64,000 bases of DNA from JAYZDP01 sp036337765 (GTDB taxonomy: Bacteria; Acidobacteriota; Thermoanaerobaculia; Multivoradales; Multivoraceae): contig JAYZDP010000104.1 of assembly GCA_036337765.1 (NCBI GenBank), forward strand, positions 1 to 64,000, in the 5' to 3' direction. This document shows, in pieces, positions 47,404 to 56,005 of the stretch (its first letter is position 1; each line of letters begins with the position of its first letter). The translations under genes and the position numbers were made by a program. The notes under the pieces are model-generated. The model saw only the letters and a list, made by a program, of their open reading frames with translations, did not search any database and had not been told where the DNA came from.

Positions 47404-48215
47404 GGGCGATCTGCGTCGTGGCTCTGGCGCTCTTCTCGTTGGCTGCGCTGAGCTGCGGAGACTCCGACCGGATCGCAACTGTCGGGGGCGACCCGGCGAC
47501 ATTCAGTGAGTTCGAGACCTTCGTAGCCGAGCGCGCCGGGGGCGAGTGGGCGTCGCTCGAGGAGACGGTCCTGGCCCGGCTGCTGAGAAGGTTTCTCGAC
47601 GAGAAGCTGCTCGAACGCTGGGTGCGGGATGCAGGGGAGGTGCGGCGCGCCGAGCTGCCCCTGGAGGCCGTCGCGCGCCTGGTCGCCGCCCCGGTAGAGG
47701 TGAGTGCGGAGGACGTGCGTCGGCACCTTGCCGCGAACCCGGAGCTGCTGGCGCGACCGGAGCGAATCGAGCTCGGTCAGCTTCTTATTCCCGATCGCGC
47801 GATCGCGGCCGAGGTGCGATCTTTGATGGTCACTGGCGCGGGCTTCGCCCCCACGGCCGAGGCGGCCGGAGAACTGCAGGGGGTGGTGTACGGCGGATAC
47901 CGGGAACTGGCCCGGGCCGATCTGCCGATCGCCTTCCGCGAGCGCCTCTTCGAGATGCAGGAGGGCGCCATCTCACCGGTAATCGAGGCGGACTACGGGT
48001 TTCACCTCTTTCACGTTGCGCGCCGCCACCCGGCGGAGACCTTGGCGTGGCAGGCGGTCGCGGAGGTCGTCCGCAAGAGCCTGCGATCCCAGGCGTCGCA
48101 GCGCATCGAGCGGGATATGCTCAGCCGAGCGAGCGAACGCTATCGAGTCGAGGTGATGGGCGGGAATTTGCCGTTTTCGTGGGATGTTGAGGATCGAGAT
48201 GAAGCGGGTCTGTAG
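47400..48215 (+). CDS. Lipoprotein peptidyl-prolyl isomerase (parvulin/PrsA-like)
   Basis: 271 residues. The lipobox LAALSC gives a lipid-modified Cys19. A SurA-type N-terminal helical region spans about 30-115. The parvulin domain (about 120-215) has RIELGQLLIPDRAIAAEVRS, LARADLPIAFRERLFEMQEG and VIEADYGFHLFHVARRHP. It assists folding of exported proteins at the membrane. GTG start overlapping mfd by 4 bp; it is overlapped by the next foldase gene, so the two form a pair. Confidence 0.8.
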   Translation: MRAICVVALALFSLAALSCGDSDRIATVGGDPATFSEFETFVAERAGGEWASLEETVLARLLRRFLDEKLLERWVRDAGEVRRAELPLEAVARLVAAPVEVSAEDVRRHLAANPELLARPERIELGQLLIPDRAIAAEVRSLMVTGAGFAPTAEAAGELQGVVYGGYRELARADLPIAFRERLFEMQEGAISPVIEADYGFHLFHVARRHPAETLAWQAVAEVVRKSLRSQASQRIERDMLSRASERYRVEVMGGNLPFSWDVEDRDEAGL

Positions 48216-49269
48216 CAGTCTCTTCGCCCTTGCGGCGGTGCTCTTGGCGGTTCCGAGCCGAGCGGAGGTGGTGAATCGCGTGGTTGCACGGGTCAACGAC
48301 CGGATCGCGACGTTGTACGACTACGAGACGCGCTTCCAGGACGGCCTGGCGCGTATTCGTGAGCTGCCGGCGGACCCCGTGGAGCGGGGCGAGTTCTTGG
48401 CGCAGCACGCCCGCGACACGATGAAGGCCGTTTTCGAAGAACTGCTGGTGCTGTCGCGGGCCGATCAGCTGGGCGTGTTCGTCTCCGATACCGAGGTAGA
48501 CGATGCCCTGATCGACATGCGCGAGCAGAACGATCTGCAGAACAACGACCAGTTCCGGGCCGCGCTGGCCGCGTCAGGAATCATCTACGAAGACCTCCTC
48601 GAGCAGTACCGGACCCAGCTCATGTTTCAGCGGGTGATGGGGCGCGAGGTCTACTCGCAGATCGACATCTCCGAGGAGGATCTGCGGCGCTACTACCGCG
48701 AGAACGAAGACGAGTTCCGCGAGCCGGAGAGACGCCAGATCAGAGAGATCGTCGTGCTCGACGCCACCGGTAGCGACAGCGCCGCGGCCGAACTGGCGTC
48801 GGTCGTGGTCGGCGCTCTGCGCGCAGGGCGCTCCTTCGAGGACGTTGCTGCCGACTACGACGACGAGACCGTGTCATCGGTCATCGACGTGGGCTGGGTC
48901 ACGCCTGGCGATCTCGACCCGAAGCTCGAGGAGGCGGTCTGGGCTCTTGAGGTGGGGGCCTACGGCGACCCGGTGACTGCCCGCGGAGGGCTGCACGTCG
49001 CCCGGCTGATCGATCTCGAGGCGTCGGTGGTCAAGCCGTTCAAGGATGTCGAGGACGCCATCCACCAGCAGCAACGGATGGCCGCGACCGAAGACCGTAT
49101 CGACGGCTACCTGGTCGATCTCGAGGAGAACTCTTACCTCTTTCTCGATCCTCCGGAGGCGGCTGCGGGGTTTCGCACCGCAACCGGCGAAACCCCTTTG
49201 AGTGCTGAGTTTCCGATCCTGGACGCGGACCCGGGCTCGGCCGGCGCTGGCGATCCCTCCGATCCGTAG
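48199..49269 (+). CDS. surA: SurA-like periplasmic chaperone/PPIase
   Basis: About 356 residues. A signal peptide (CSSLFALAAVLLAVPSRA) precedes the SurA N-domain (VVNRVVARVNDRIATLYDYE … DVSDTEVDDAL-like), then one parvulin domain (about 175-285, REPERRQIREIVVL … GGLHVARLIDLE) and a short acidic, Pro-rich tail. E. coli SurA has two parvulin domains; only one is visible. Its job is outer-membrane protein folding. ATG 48199 has GAGG upstream and starts the signal peptide; ATG 48184 adds five residues. Confidence 0.82.
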   Translation: MKRVCSSLFALAAVLLAVPSRAEVVNRVVARVNDRIATLYDYETRFQDGLARIRELPADPVERGEFLAQHARDTMKAVFEELLVLSRADQLGVFVSDTEVDDALIDMREQNDLQNNDQFRAALAASGIIYEDLLEQYRTQLMFQRVMGREVYSQIDISEEDLRRYYRENEDEFREPERRQIREIVVLDATGSDSAAAELASVVVGALRAGRSFEDVAADYDDETVSSVIDVGWVTPGDLDPKLEEAVWALEVGAYGDPVTARGGLHVARLIDLEASVVKPFKDVEDAIHQQQRMAATEDRIDGYLVDLEENSYLFLDPPEAAAGFRTATGETPLSAEFPILDADPGSAGAGDPSDP

Positions 49270-49479
49270 CAGCGCATAAGGCTCGCTACCGGCTGCGGAG
49301 GCCGTGGTAGTCAGGGTTGCCGGGGCGTCGAATCTGTGGCGCGCTCATACCGCGACCTCCGCAGCTGTAGTTGTCCTTCCGGGGGGCGCTCGCCGCGCAG
49401 GCCCGGAGGGGACGCTTTCTCGACTCATGCGGCCGTGCCGCGGCGCGCGGTGCGGCGACGGAATCGTGTCTTCGAGAAG
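49270..49479. other. Intergenic, no gene recognised
   Basis: 210 bp between surA and the mraZ operator. A minus-strand reading (SAPQIRRPGNPDYHGLRS, stop) is protein-like for 20 residues only. A GC-rich potential stem (GCTACCGGC … GCCGTGGTAG, 49285-49310) follows the surA stop and may terminate that transcript, but it lacks a T-run. Confidence 0.3.
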
Positions 49480-49513
49480 TGGAGTAGGGTGGAAGAGTAT
49501 GGACAAAAATGGA
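49480..49513 (+). promoter_or_regulatory. Four-repeat MraZ operator
   Basis: TGGA occurs at 49480, 49490, 49500 and 49510, each exactly 10 bp apart: TGGAG-N5-TGGAA-N5-TGGAC-N5-TGGAG. MraZ binds three or four direct TGGGN-type pentamers with 5-bp spacers upstream of its own gene; here the third G is A throughout. The position, about 70-100 bp before mraZ, fits autoregulation of the dcw operon. TAAGAT at 49515 may be the -10 box. Confidence 0.75.
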
Positions 49514-49524
49514 GTAAGATGTTA

Positions 49525-49550
49525 GCTTGTAGACCTTAGGCCCTACAAGC
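49525..49550 (+). other. Perfect 8-bp hairpin in the mraZ leader
   Basis: GCTTGTAG (49525-49532) is followed by the 10-nt loop ACCTTAGGCC and CTACAAGC (49543-49550), a perfect inverted repeat. It sits between the MraZ boxes and the mraZ start. It could be an mRNA leader structure or a dyad operator; there is no downstream T-tract, so it is not a canonical terminator. Confidence 0.5.
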
Positions 49551-49583
49551 AGGGAGTGAATTCCGTCTCGGGAGAATGGGGGT

Positions 49584-50024
49584 TTGGGCGAGTTTCGTGG
49601 CAGCGCTCCGGCAAAGATCGATGATAGGGGCCGCTTCAAGGTCCCGACCGGTTTTTTCCGTGCGTTCGAGGCCGGTTACGGGCCAGAGGTGTTCGTCACC
49701 TCGTTTCGGGGGGACTGTACCCACATATACCCCCTCGAGGTCTGGGACGACATCGAGAAGCAGCTCGCCAGGCTGCCTCGTACGGCGAGCGGAAAGCGGC
49801 GCTTTCTCGAGCGGGTCTCCTACTTCGGGCAAGAGGGTCGGCTCGACAGCCAGGGGCGCATCGTCATTCCGCCGATTCTCCGAGACAACGCAGGGATGGC
49901 GGGAGAAGTAGTGGTTCTGGGGCTTCAGGACCACCTCGAGATCTGGAATCGGGAGCGGTTCGAGATGCGGATGAAGGACGAGCCGCTCACGGACGACGAT
50001 CTTGACGGATTGACGCTGCTCTAG
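49584..50024 (+). CDS. mraZ: Transcriptional regulator MraZ
   Basis: 146 residues with two SpoVT-AbrB-like halves: FRGSAPAKIDDRGRFKVPTG and YFGQEGRLDSQGRIVIPPIL, the two DxxGRxxxP motifs that make the DNA-binding ring. It represses the dcw operon by binding the repeats at 49480-49513. The start is a TTG with GGGAG upstream; an ATG at 49576 is out of frame. It is the first gene of the dcw cluster. Confidence 0.93.
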   Translation: MGEFRGSAPAKIDDRGRFKVPTGFFRAFEAGYGPEVFVTSFRGDCTHIYPLEVWDDIEKQLARLPRTASGKRRFLERVSYFGQEGRLDSQGRIVIPPILRDNAGMAGEVVVLGLQDHLEIWNRERFEMRMKDEPLTDDDLDGLTLL

Positions 50025-50030
50025 GGGGTC

Positions 50031-50984
50031 TTGGACAGCGCCGAAAGCGGATGGAGGGGTTCGATTCGGTTTGAGCATCAGCCGGTACTTTTGCAGGAGG
50101 TCGCGGGCTTCTGCCGGCCGAACGCCGGTGTGCTCGTCGACTGTACGGTCGGCCTCGGAGGGCATGCCGAGCACCTCCTTGCGACCTATCCAGAGCTGCG
50201 GCTGGTCGGTATCGACCGCGACCCGGAAGCCTTGGACATCGCGGGACGGAGGCTTGAGCGCTTCGGCGACCGAGTGCAGCTGGCGGAGGGCCGGTTCTCG
50301 GAGCTCGAAGCCGTTCTGGACCGACTGCGAGTTGAGCGCCTCGGTGGGCTGGTTGCCGATCTCGGGGTCTCGTCTCTACACCTCGACAAGGCGGAGAGGG
50401 GCTTCTCGTTTCGCAGAGACGGGCCGCTGGACATGCGGATGGGTCGCGGCGAGCTGACCGCGGCGGAAATCGTCGATTCCTATTCGGAGGAGGACCTGGT
50501 GCGAATCTTCAGACAGTACGGCGAGGAAAGGCAGGCCCGTCGCGTCGCGCGTGCACTCATCCGGGAGCGGACCCAGGTCGCCGTGGAGACCACTCAGCAG
50601 CTGCGCGAGATCGTCTCCGAGGCCAAGACCGGGGGTGCACGGGGCCGCAAGATCGATCCCTCCACCCACGTCTTTCAGGCGCTGCGCATGGAAGTCAACG
50701 AGGAGCTAGGGGAGCTGGAGGAGGTCCTCGACCAGGGTCTACGCCGGCTCGAGACCGGCGGCTCGCTGGTCGTCATCTCGTACCACAGCCTCGAGGATCG
50801 GATCGTCAAGCACACTCTGCGTGGTGCCGAGCGCGGTGATGTCGATCCGGTCACCGGCCGGTCGCGCAGCGAGACGCAGGTGCTCGAGGTGCTGACCAAG
50901 AAGCCCATCCGACCGTCGAGCGAGGAGGTGTCGCGCAACCCGCGCGCCCGCTCCGCTCGGCTACGCGCCGCCCGGAGAATCTAG
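50031..50984 (+). CDS. rsmH: 16S rRNA (cytosine-1402-N4)-methyltransferase RsmH
   Basis: 317 residues. FEHQPVLLQEV starts the fold. The SAM site is DCTVGLGGHAEHLL with acidic VGIDRDPEAL, followed by GGLVADLGVSSLHLD, RGFSFRRDGPLDMRM, THVFQALRMEVNEEL and VVISYHSLEDRIVK. It methylates C1402 of 16S rRNA in the P site. TTG start; its TAG abuts the TTG of ftsL. Confidence 0.94.
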   Translation: MDSAESGWRGSIRFEHQPVLLQEVAGFCRPNAGVLVDCTVGLGGHAEHLLATYPELRLVGIDRDPEALDIAGRRLERFGDRVQLAEGRFSELEAVLDRLRVERLGGLVADLGVSSLHLDKAERGFSFRRDGPLDMRMGRGELTAAEIVDSYSEEDLVRIFRQYGEERQARRVARALIRERTQVAVETTQQLREIVSEAKTGGARGRKIDPSTHVFQALRMEVNEELGELEEVLDQGLRRLETGGSLVVISYHSLEDRIVKHTLRGAERGDVDPVTGRSRSETQVLEVLTKKPIRPSSEEVSRNPRARSARLRAARRI

Positions 50985-51326
50985 TTGGCCAACCCGTACG
51001 TCCGCCACCGTCCGGTCGAGAACCTGGTCCTGGTGCGCGAGCGCGACCGGCGGAAGATGCGGGAGCTCGCTTGGATGGCGGTGGCGGTACTGCCGCTCGC
51101 TGTGGTTCTGCTCGGCTACACCTGGGTGCGCCAGGAGATCGTCCAGACTGGCTACGAGGTGCGAAACCTCGAACGTCGGCTCGAGGAGAGGACGCGCGAA
51201 GAGCGCCTCAAGCGGCTCGAGCTGTCGCGGCTGAGCGCGCCCGAGAGGGTGGCCGAGGTGGCGACCGGCGAGCTCGGCATGCACTTTCCTCCTATCGAGC
51301 AGCTGGTCTACGTGGTGCCGCAATGA
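50985..51326 (+). CDS. ftsL: Cell division protein FtsL
   Basis: 113 residues: a basic cytosolic tail (1-28), one membrane helix (about 29-46, LAWMAVAVLPLAVVLLGYTW) and a coiled coil (YEVRNLERRLEERTREERLK) ending in a short conserved part (RVAEVATGELGM). It would pair with FtsB and FtsQ. Identity rests on this topology and on its place between rsmH and ftsI, since FtsL sequences diverge widely. TTG start; its stop overlaps the ftsI ATG. Confidence 0.85.
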   Translation: MANPYVRHRPVENLVLVRERDRRKMRELAWMAVAVLPLAVVLLGYTWVRQEIVQTGYEVRNLERRLEERTREERLKRLELSRLSAPERVAEVATGELGMHFPPIEQLVYVVPQ

Positions 51327-53110
51327 AGCTGCGGCTGGTTGTCTTTGCGCTCGTGATCGTCGGCTGGACCGGCGGGCTAGGAGCACGCCTGTACGAGCTG
51401 CAGGTAGATCGTCATCTCGAGTTCAGCGTCAAAGCGGCCAATCAGCAACGGCTGGTAGTCGAGATCGGAGCGCTGCGTGGCACGATCTACGACGCCAGAG
51501 GTCGCGAACTGGCCGTCTCGGTCGAGGTCGAGTCGGTCTGGGCGGACCCGAAGGAAGTCGACGATCTCGAAGCGACTGCCGAGATTCTGGCCGAGATCCT
51601 CGGTCTCGACACCGGGAAGCTGGCCGAGCGACTCGACTCGGACAGCGGGTTCGAATGGGTAGCCCGCAAAGTCGATCCTGAGGCGTCCGCGGCGGTTCGT
51701 GCGCTCGATCTCGACGGGATCCACTTCCAGTACGAGAGCCGCCGTTTCTACCCGATGGGGAGCTCGGCGGCGCACGTGCTCGGCTTCGTCGGCATGGACG
51801 GCGGCGGGCTGGCCGGGATCGAGGCTCGCTATCAGAAGGTCGTCGCCGGCAGCTCGGCGAACCGCATGCTGCTGCGCGACGCCAATCAGCGGGGGCTCGC
51901 GGTACCGGAGTATCCGATCGCCGAGCCGACGCCGGGCAGCGACCTCTACCTGACGATTGACTCGAGTCTGCAGTACCTGGCCGAGACCGAGCTGCGCCGG
52001 GCAGTCGAAGAGACCCGGGCAGATGGCGGTGTCGTGGTGCTTCTGGACCCGGCTGACTCGGCGGTTCTGGCGATGGCGTCGATGCCGACCTTCGATCCGA
52101 ACCACTTCGCCCGCTTCACGAGCGAGTCGTGGCACAACCGCGCCGTGGAAGAGGTCTTCGAGCCGGGCTCGACTTTCAAGATGATCACCGCCGCCGCCGC
52201 CTTCGAGAGCCTCATGATCTCGCCCGACGACCTGTTCTACTGCGAGGAGGGCGCGATCTTTGTCGGCAGAACTCGCATTCGCGACCACAAGGCCTTTGGC
52301 GAGCTCACCTTTCGCGAGGTAATCGAGAAGTCGTCGAACGTCGGCGTGATCAAGGCCGCCCTGCAGCTCGGTCAAGAGCGTCTCTACTCGACCATCGGCA
52401 ACTTCGGCTTCGGGCGCAGGACCGGCATCGATCTTCCCGGCGAGACCGGTGGCATCGTCAACCCGCTCTCGGCGTGGCGCGAGAACTCGAAGGCGTACGT
52501 CTCGTTCGGCCACGAGATCTCCGTCACGCCGATCCAGATGGTCAACGCCTTCGCCGCCCTGGCCAACGGCGGCACGCTGAACCAGCCCTTCGTGGCCCGC
52601 GCAATCGGCCGCGGCGAAGAAATCGAGCCGTTGCCGCGGAATCACTCCCCGACCCGTGCTGTCGATGCCCATTCCGCGCTCACGCTGGAGCGAGTCCTGG
52701 AAGGGGTGGTCGAGAACGGGACGGGGCGTAAGGCACAGGTCCCCGGCTACCGGGTTGCCGGTAAGACGGGCACCGCCGAAAAGGTGATTCCGGGTGTGGG
52801 GTACTCGCCGACGGGCCGAATGGCGAGCTTCATCGGCTTTGTGCCGGCGCGTGAGCCGCGGCTGGTGGGCCTGGTGATGCTCGATCAGCCGCGCACCCAG
52901 ACCCACGGTGGCCAGGTCGCGGCACCGGTCTTTCAGGCGATCATGACCAAGGCCCTGCAGTACATGGGCGTTGCTCCCGACCCCGAGGTCTGGCCGCCGC
53001 GCGATGAGCCGGAGCCGGTGCCCGAGCTCGAGCCGGTGATCGCCGCGCCGCTTCTCGCGTCTGGCACCCTGGAGCCAGGCGAGCTGGTTCCTAGTGGGGC
53101 CGACACTTGA
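51323..53110 (+). CDS. ftsI: Peptidoglycan transpeptidase FtsI (PBP3)
   Basis: 595 residues. N-terminal anchor (about 4-20), pedestal domain (RGTIYDARGRELAVSVEVES), then the transpeptidase with FEPGSTFKMIT (active Ser near 283), EKSSNVGV (about 337) and AGKTGTAEK (about 480). It makes septal cross-links with FtsW. No PASTA domain is present; the tail after about 560 is acidic and Pro-rich. ATG 51323 overlaps the ftsL stop (ATGA). Confidence 0.94.
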   Translation: MKLRLVVFALVIVGWTGGLGARLYELQVDRHLEFSVKAANQQRLVVEIGALRGTIYDARGRELAVSVEVESVWADPKEVDDLEATAEILAEILGLDTGKLAERLDSDSGFEWVARKVDPEASAAVRALDLDGIHFQYESRRFYPMGSSAAHVLGFVGMDGGGLAGIEARYQKVVAGSSANRMLLRDANQRGLAVPEYPIAEPTPGSDLYLTIDSSLQYLAETELRRAVEETRADGGVVVLLDPADSAVLAMASMPTFDPNHFARFTSESWHNRAVEEVFEPGSTFKMITAAAAFESLMISPDDLFYCEEGAIFVGRTRIRDHKAFGELTFREVIEKSSNVGVIKAALQLGQERLYSTIGNFGFGRRTGIDLPGETGGIVNPLSAWRENSKAYVSFGHEISVTPIQMVNAFAALANGGTLNQPFVARAIGRGEEIEPLPRNHSPTRAVDAHSALTLERVLEGVVENGTGRKAQVPGYRVAGKTGTAEKVIPGVGYSPTGRMASFIGFVPAREPRLVGLVMLDQPRTQTHGGQVAAPVFQAIMTKALQYMGVAPDPEVWPPRDEPEPVPELEPVIAAPLLASGTLEPGELVPSGADT

Positions 53111-54615
53111 CCAGCGGCGAGATGGTGCAACTGTCGCGTCTCGTCGAGGGTCTGCCGGTCGCCTGGGCTGGCGATCCGCAGGTGGGTGAGTCCCTGGACA
53201 TCTCAGGAATCTCCTACGATTCGCGCCGCGTCGAGTCCGGCGACCTGTTCGTAGCCTGGACCGGAGAGGAGTTCGACGGCATGCGCTTCGCCGCCGACGC
53301 GGCGGGGCGGGGTGCCGTCGCGGTACTGGGCGAGTCGTGTGAGGACGCGCGAGTGCCGTGCCTGCGGGCCAAAGAGCCGCGCCGCCTCTTGGGACCGCTA
53401 GCATCTCGACTGTACGGCCACCCCGACCGCGAACTGCTGTTCGTCGGCGTCACCGGGACGAACGGCAAGACGACCGTGGTGTCACTGATCGCGGCGCTGC
53501 TGGAGGCGGCAGGTCGGCCCGCGGCCAGTTTCGGCACGCTCGGCTACAGCTTCGGCGAGCTGGACTTCGCCGGATATGCCGCGTTCCCCGAGCGCCGCAC
53601 GACTCCGGAGGCGTCTGATCTTTTCCGCATGCTGCGGGGCGCGCAAGACGCCGGCGCGCGCGCCGCGGTCATGGAGGTGTCGTCGCACGCTCTGTCTCAG
53701 GGCCGAGTCGGGTGTGCGACATACGACCTCGCGGTGTTTCTGAACCTGACCCGCGACCACCTCGACTTCCACGGCGATCTTGAGCACTACTTCGAGGCCA
53801 AGGCAGCCCTCTTTCAGCAGCTCAAGCAGGACGGCCGTGGGGTCATCAACGTCGACGACGAGTGGGGCCGTCGCCTCGCGCAGCTCCAGCCGCGGGCACT
53901 CACCTTCGGGGACTCCGGCGACGTGCGCTACTCGCGTCTCGAACTCTCGGCCCAGGGCATCTCGGGCACGCTCGAGAGCCCGGCGGGACCGATCGAGTTG
54001 GCTTCGCCACTGCTCGGCGAATACAACGCCAGAAACCTTCTCGCCGCGGCCGCCGCCGGCGTCGCGGCGGGCCTCGATGCGGCACAGATCGGCTCGGGGC
54101 TGGCGACGCTCGACCCGCTCCCGGGGCGCATGCAGGCGGTCGATTGCGGCCAGCCGTTCCCGGTCTTCGTCGACTTCGCCCACACGGATGGTGCGCTGCG
54201 CGCTGCCCTCGCCTCGATGCGCAGCTTGGGCGTGCAGCGGGTGGCCGTGGTGGTGGGATGCGGCGGCGAGCGTGATGCGGGCAAGCGGCAACTGATGGGC
54301 GCGGTGGCAGCCGAGCTCGCGGACTACGCGATCCTGACCTCCGACAACCCGCGGCGGGAGGATCCCGAGACAATTCTCGAGCAGATGGAGGAGGGCGCCC
54401 GGGACGTTCCCGGGGCCCGCTACGAAGTGATCGTCGACCGTCGCGACGCCATCCGTCGCGCCATCGCGATCGCGCGGCCCGGCTGGAGCGTTCTGATCGC
54501 AGGCAAGGGTCACGAGCGTTGGCAGGACCTCGGCGACCGTCGCGTTGAGTTCGTAGACGCGGACGAGGTCGAGAAGGCTCTAGAGGCAGGTTTTGGTTCG
54601 GTACCGATTGAGTGA
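53107..54615 (+). CDS. murE: UDP-MurNAc-L-Ala-D-Glu:meso-DAP ligase MurE
   Basis: 502 residues. ATP loop GVTGTNGKTTVVS (about 112-124), EVSSHALSQGRV, LTRDHLDFHGDLEHYFEAK with the carbamylated Lys region, and the C-terminal SDNPRREDPETI. DNPR is the meso-diaminopimelate-selecting motif, so the wall is probably mDAP type. TTG start overlapping the ftsI stop; its 3' end overlaps murF by 23 bp. Confidence 0.95.
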   Translation: MTSGEMVQLSRLVEGLPVAWAGDPQVGESLDISGISYDSRRVESGDLFVAWTGEEFDGMRFAADAAGRGAVAVLGESCEDARVPCLRAKEPRRLLGPLASRLYGHPDRELLFVGVTGTNGKTTVVSLIAALLEAAGRPAASFGTLGYSFGELDFAGYAAFPERRTTPEASDLFRMLRGAQDAGARAAVMEVSSHALSQGRVGCATYDLAVFLNLTRDHLDFHGDLEHYFEAKAALFQQLKQDGRGVINVDDEWGRRLAQLQPRALTFGDSGDVRYSRLELSAQGISGTLESPAGPIELASPLLGEYNARNLLAAAAAGVAAGLDAAQIGSGLATLDPLPGRMQAVDCGQPFPVFVDFAHTDGALRAALASMRSLGVQRVAVVVGCGGERDAGKRQLMGAVAAELADYAILTSDNPRREDPETILEQMEEGARDVPGARYEVIVDRRDAIRRAIAIARPGWSVLIAGKGHERWQDLGDRRVEFVDADEVEKALEAGFGSVPIE

Positions 54616-56002
54616 AGCGGCGGAGGCCATGCAGGGCGAGCTGGACAGAGTAGATCCCGACGCCTGCTTCGAGGGTGCGGCTCTCGATTCGCGCCGCATT
54701 GCGGGCGGTGAGCTGTTCTTCGCCCTCGAGGGTGAGCAGACCGACGGTCACCGCTTCGTGGCCGATGCTATCGAATGCGGCGCCGCGGCGGCCGTGGTCG
54801 AACGTGGAGTGGATCTCGGCGGGGCGCGGCTGCCTGTGGTGCGCGTCGACGACTGCTTCGAGGCGCTGCACGAGCTGACACGCCACGTACGGGATCGCGT
54901 GCCGGAACGGTTGATCGGCGTGACCGGCTCCGCAGGCAAGACGACCACGAAAGACCTGCTGGCCGCGATGCTTGCCGAGCGTTTCCGGACCGCCTCGACT
55001 CCCGGCAACCTCAACAACCTCTATGGCTTCCCACTGGCGCTGTTGGGAGTGCCCGACGACGCGGAGTGGATGGTGGCGGAAATGGGGATGTCCGAGCCCG
55101 GCGAGCTCGGTCGCGTCAGCCGCCTCGGCCGTCCGAACATCGTGCTCTTGTCGAACATTCGTCCCGCTCATCTCGGTTCCTTTGACTCGGTCACGGGGGT
55201 GGCCGAGGCCAAGGCAGAGATCTTCGAGGGCCTGACCGAGGGTGGGCTGGTGGTAGCGAACGCCGATGACCCCGAGGTCGTTCGAGTGGCTGAGCGCGAG
55301 CGGCAGCGGTCCGGCTGCGAGATCGCGTGGTTCTCTCTCGCGGGCGTGGTGGCCGAGTTTGAGAGCCCAACGCTGCGAGTATCGGGGCTCGAGTGCCCGG
55401 TAGATGGGCGGCCGGGCAGTCGGTTCACGCTGGCCGCCGGCGACGCACGCATCGAGGTCTCGCTCCTGCTGCCGGGGCGTCACAACGTCGAAAACTTCCT
55501 CGCAGCGGCGACTACGGCACATCGTGTCGGCGTAACGCTCGAGGAGATCGCGCGCGCAGTGGAATCGGCCGGCCCCGCACCGATGCGCGGCGTCGTTCAC
55601 TACGTGGGCGGCGACGCACGGGTCTTCGACGACTCGTACAACTCCAACCCTGACGCGTTGACCAAGACCCTGCAGGCCGCGAGCGAACTACCGGCGCGGC
55701 GGCACTGGGCGGTCATCGGCGAGATGCTCGAGCTGGGTCGTCGCGCCCCCGAGTTCCACCGCCTTGCGGGCGCAGAGGCGGTGCGCCTCGGGTTCGATCC
55801 GATCGTCGGCGTGGGCGAGCTTGCACGCGGCCTGGTGGCGGCGGCCAAGGAGGCCGGCGCGGACGCCCGCTGGATCGCGACCGCCGACGAGGCGGCTGCC
55901 GTGGCGGCGACGGAGCTGGCCGGCGGGGATCTGGTGCTCGTAAAGGGCTCGCGAGGTGTCGGTCTGGAAGTGGTGGTCGAGCGACTGGTGAGGCCCTCCT
56001 GA
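54593..56002 (+). CDS. murF: UDP-MurNAc-tripeptide D-Ala-D-Ala ligase MurF
   Basis: 469 residues. ATP loop GVTGSAGKTTTKDLLAAML (about 110-128), GMSEPGELGRVSRLGRPNIV, NIRPAHLGSFDSV, HNVENFLAAA and FDDSYNSNPDAL. It adds D-Ala-D-Ala to the tripeptide precursor in the cytosol. A TTG start within murE suggests translational coupling. Confidence 0.95.
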   Translation: MVRYRLSEAAEAMQGELDRVDPDACFEGAALDSRRIAGGELFFALEGEQTDGHRFVADAIECGAAAAVVERGVDLGGARLPVVRVDDCFEALHELTRHVRDRVPERLIGVTGSAGKTTTKDLLAAMLAERFRTASTPGNLNNLYGFPLALLGVPDDAEWMVAEMGMSEPGELGRVSRLGRPNIVLLSNIRPAHLGSFDSVTGVAEAKAEIFEGLTEGGLVVANADDPEVVRVAERERQRSGCEIAWFSLAGVVAEFESPTLRVSGLECPVDGRPGSRFTLAAGDARIEVSLLLPGRHNVENFLAAATTAHRVGVTLEEIARAVESAGPAPMRGVVHYVGGDARVFDDSYNSNPDALTKTLQAASELPARRHWAVIGEMLELGRRAPEFHRLAGAEAVRLGFDPIVGVGELARGLVAAAKEAGADARWIATADEAAAVAATELAGGDLVLVKGSRGVGLEVVVERLVRPS

Positions 56003-56005
56003 GCC

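Noticed and set aside
49285..49310. Stem-loop after surA as an intrinsic terminator
   Set aside because: Imperfect stem and no T-run, so not reported as a terminator.
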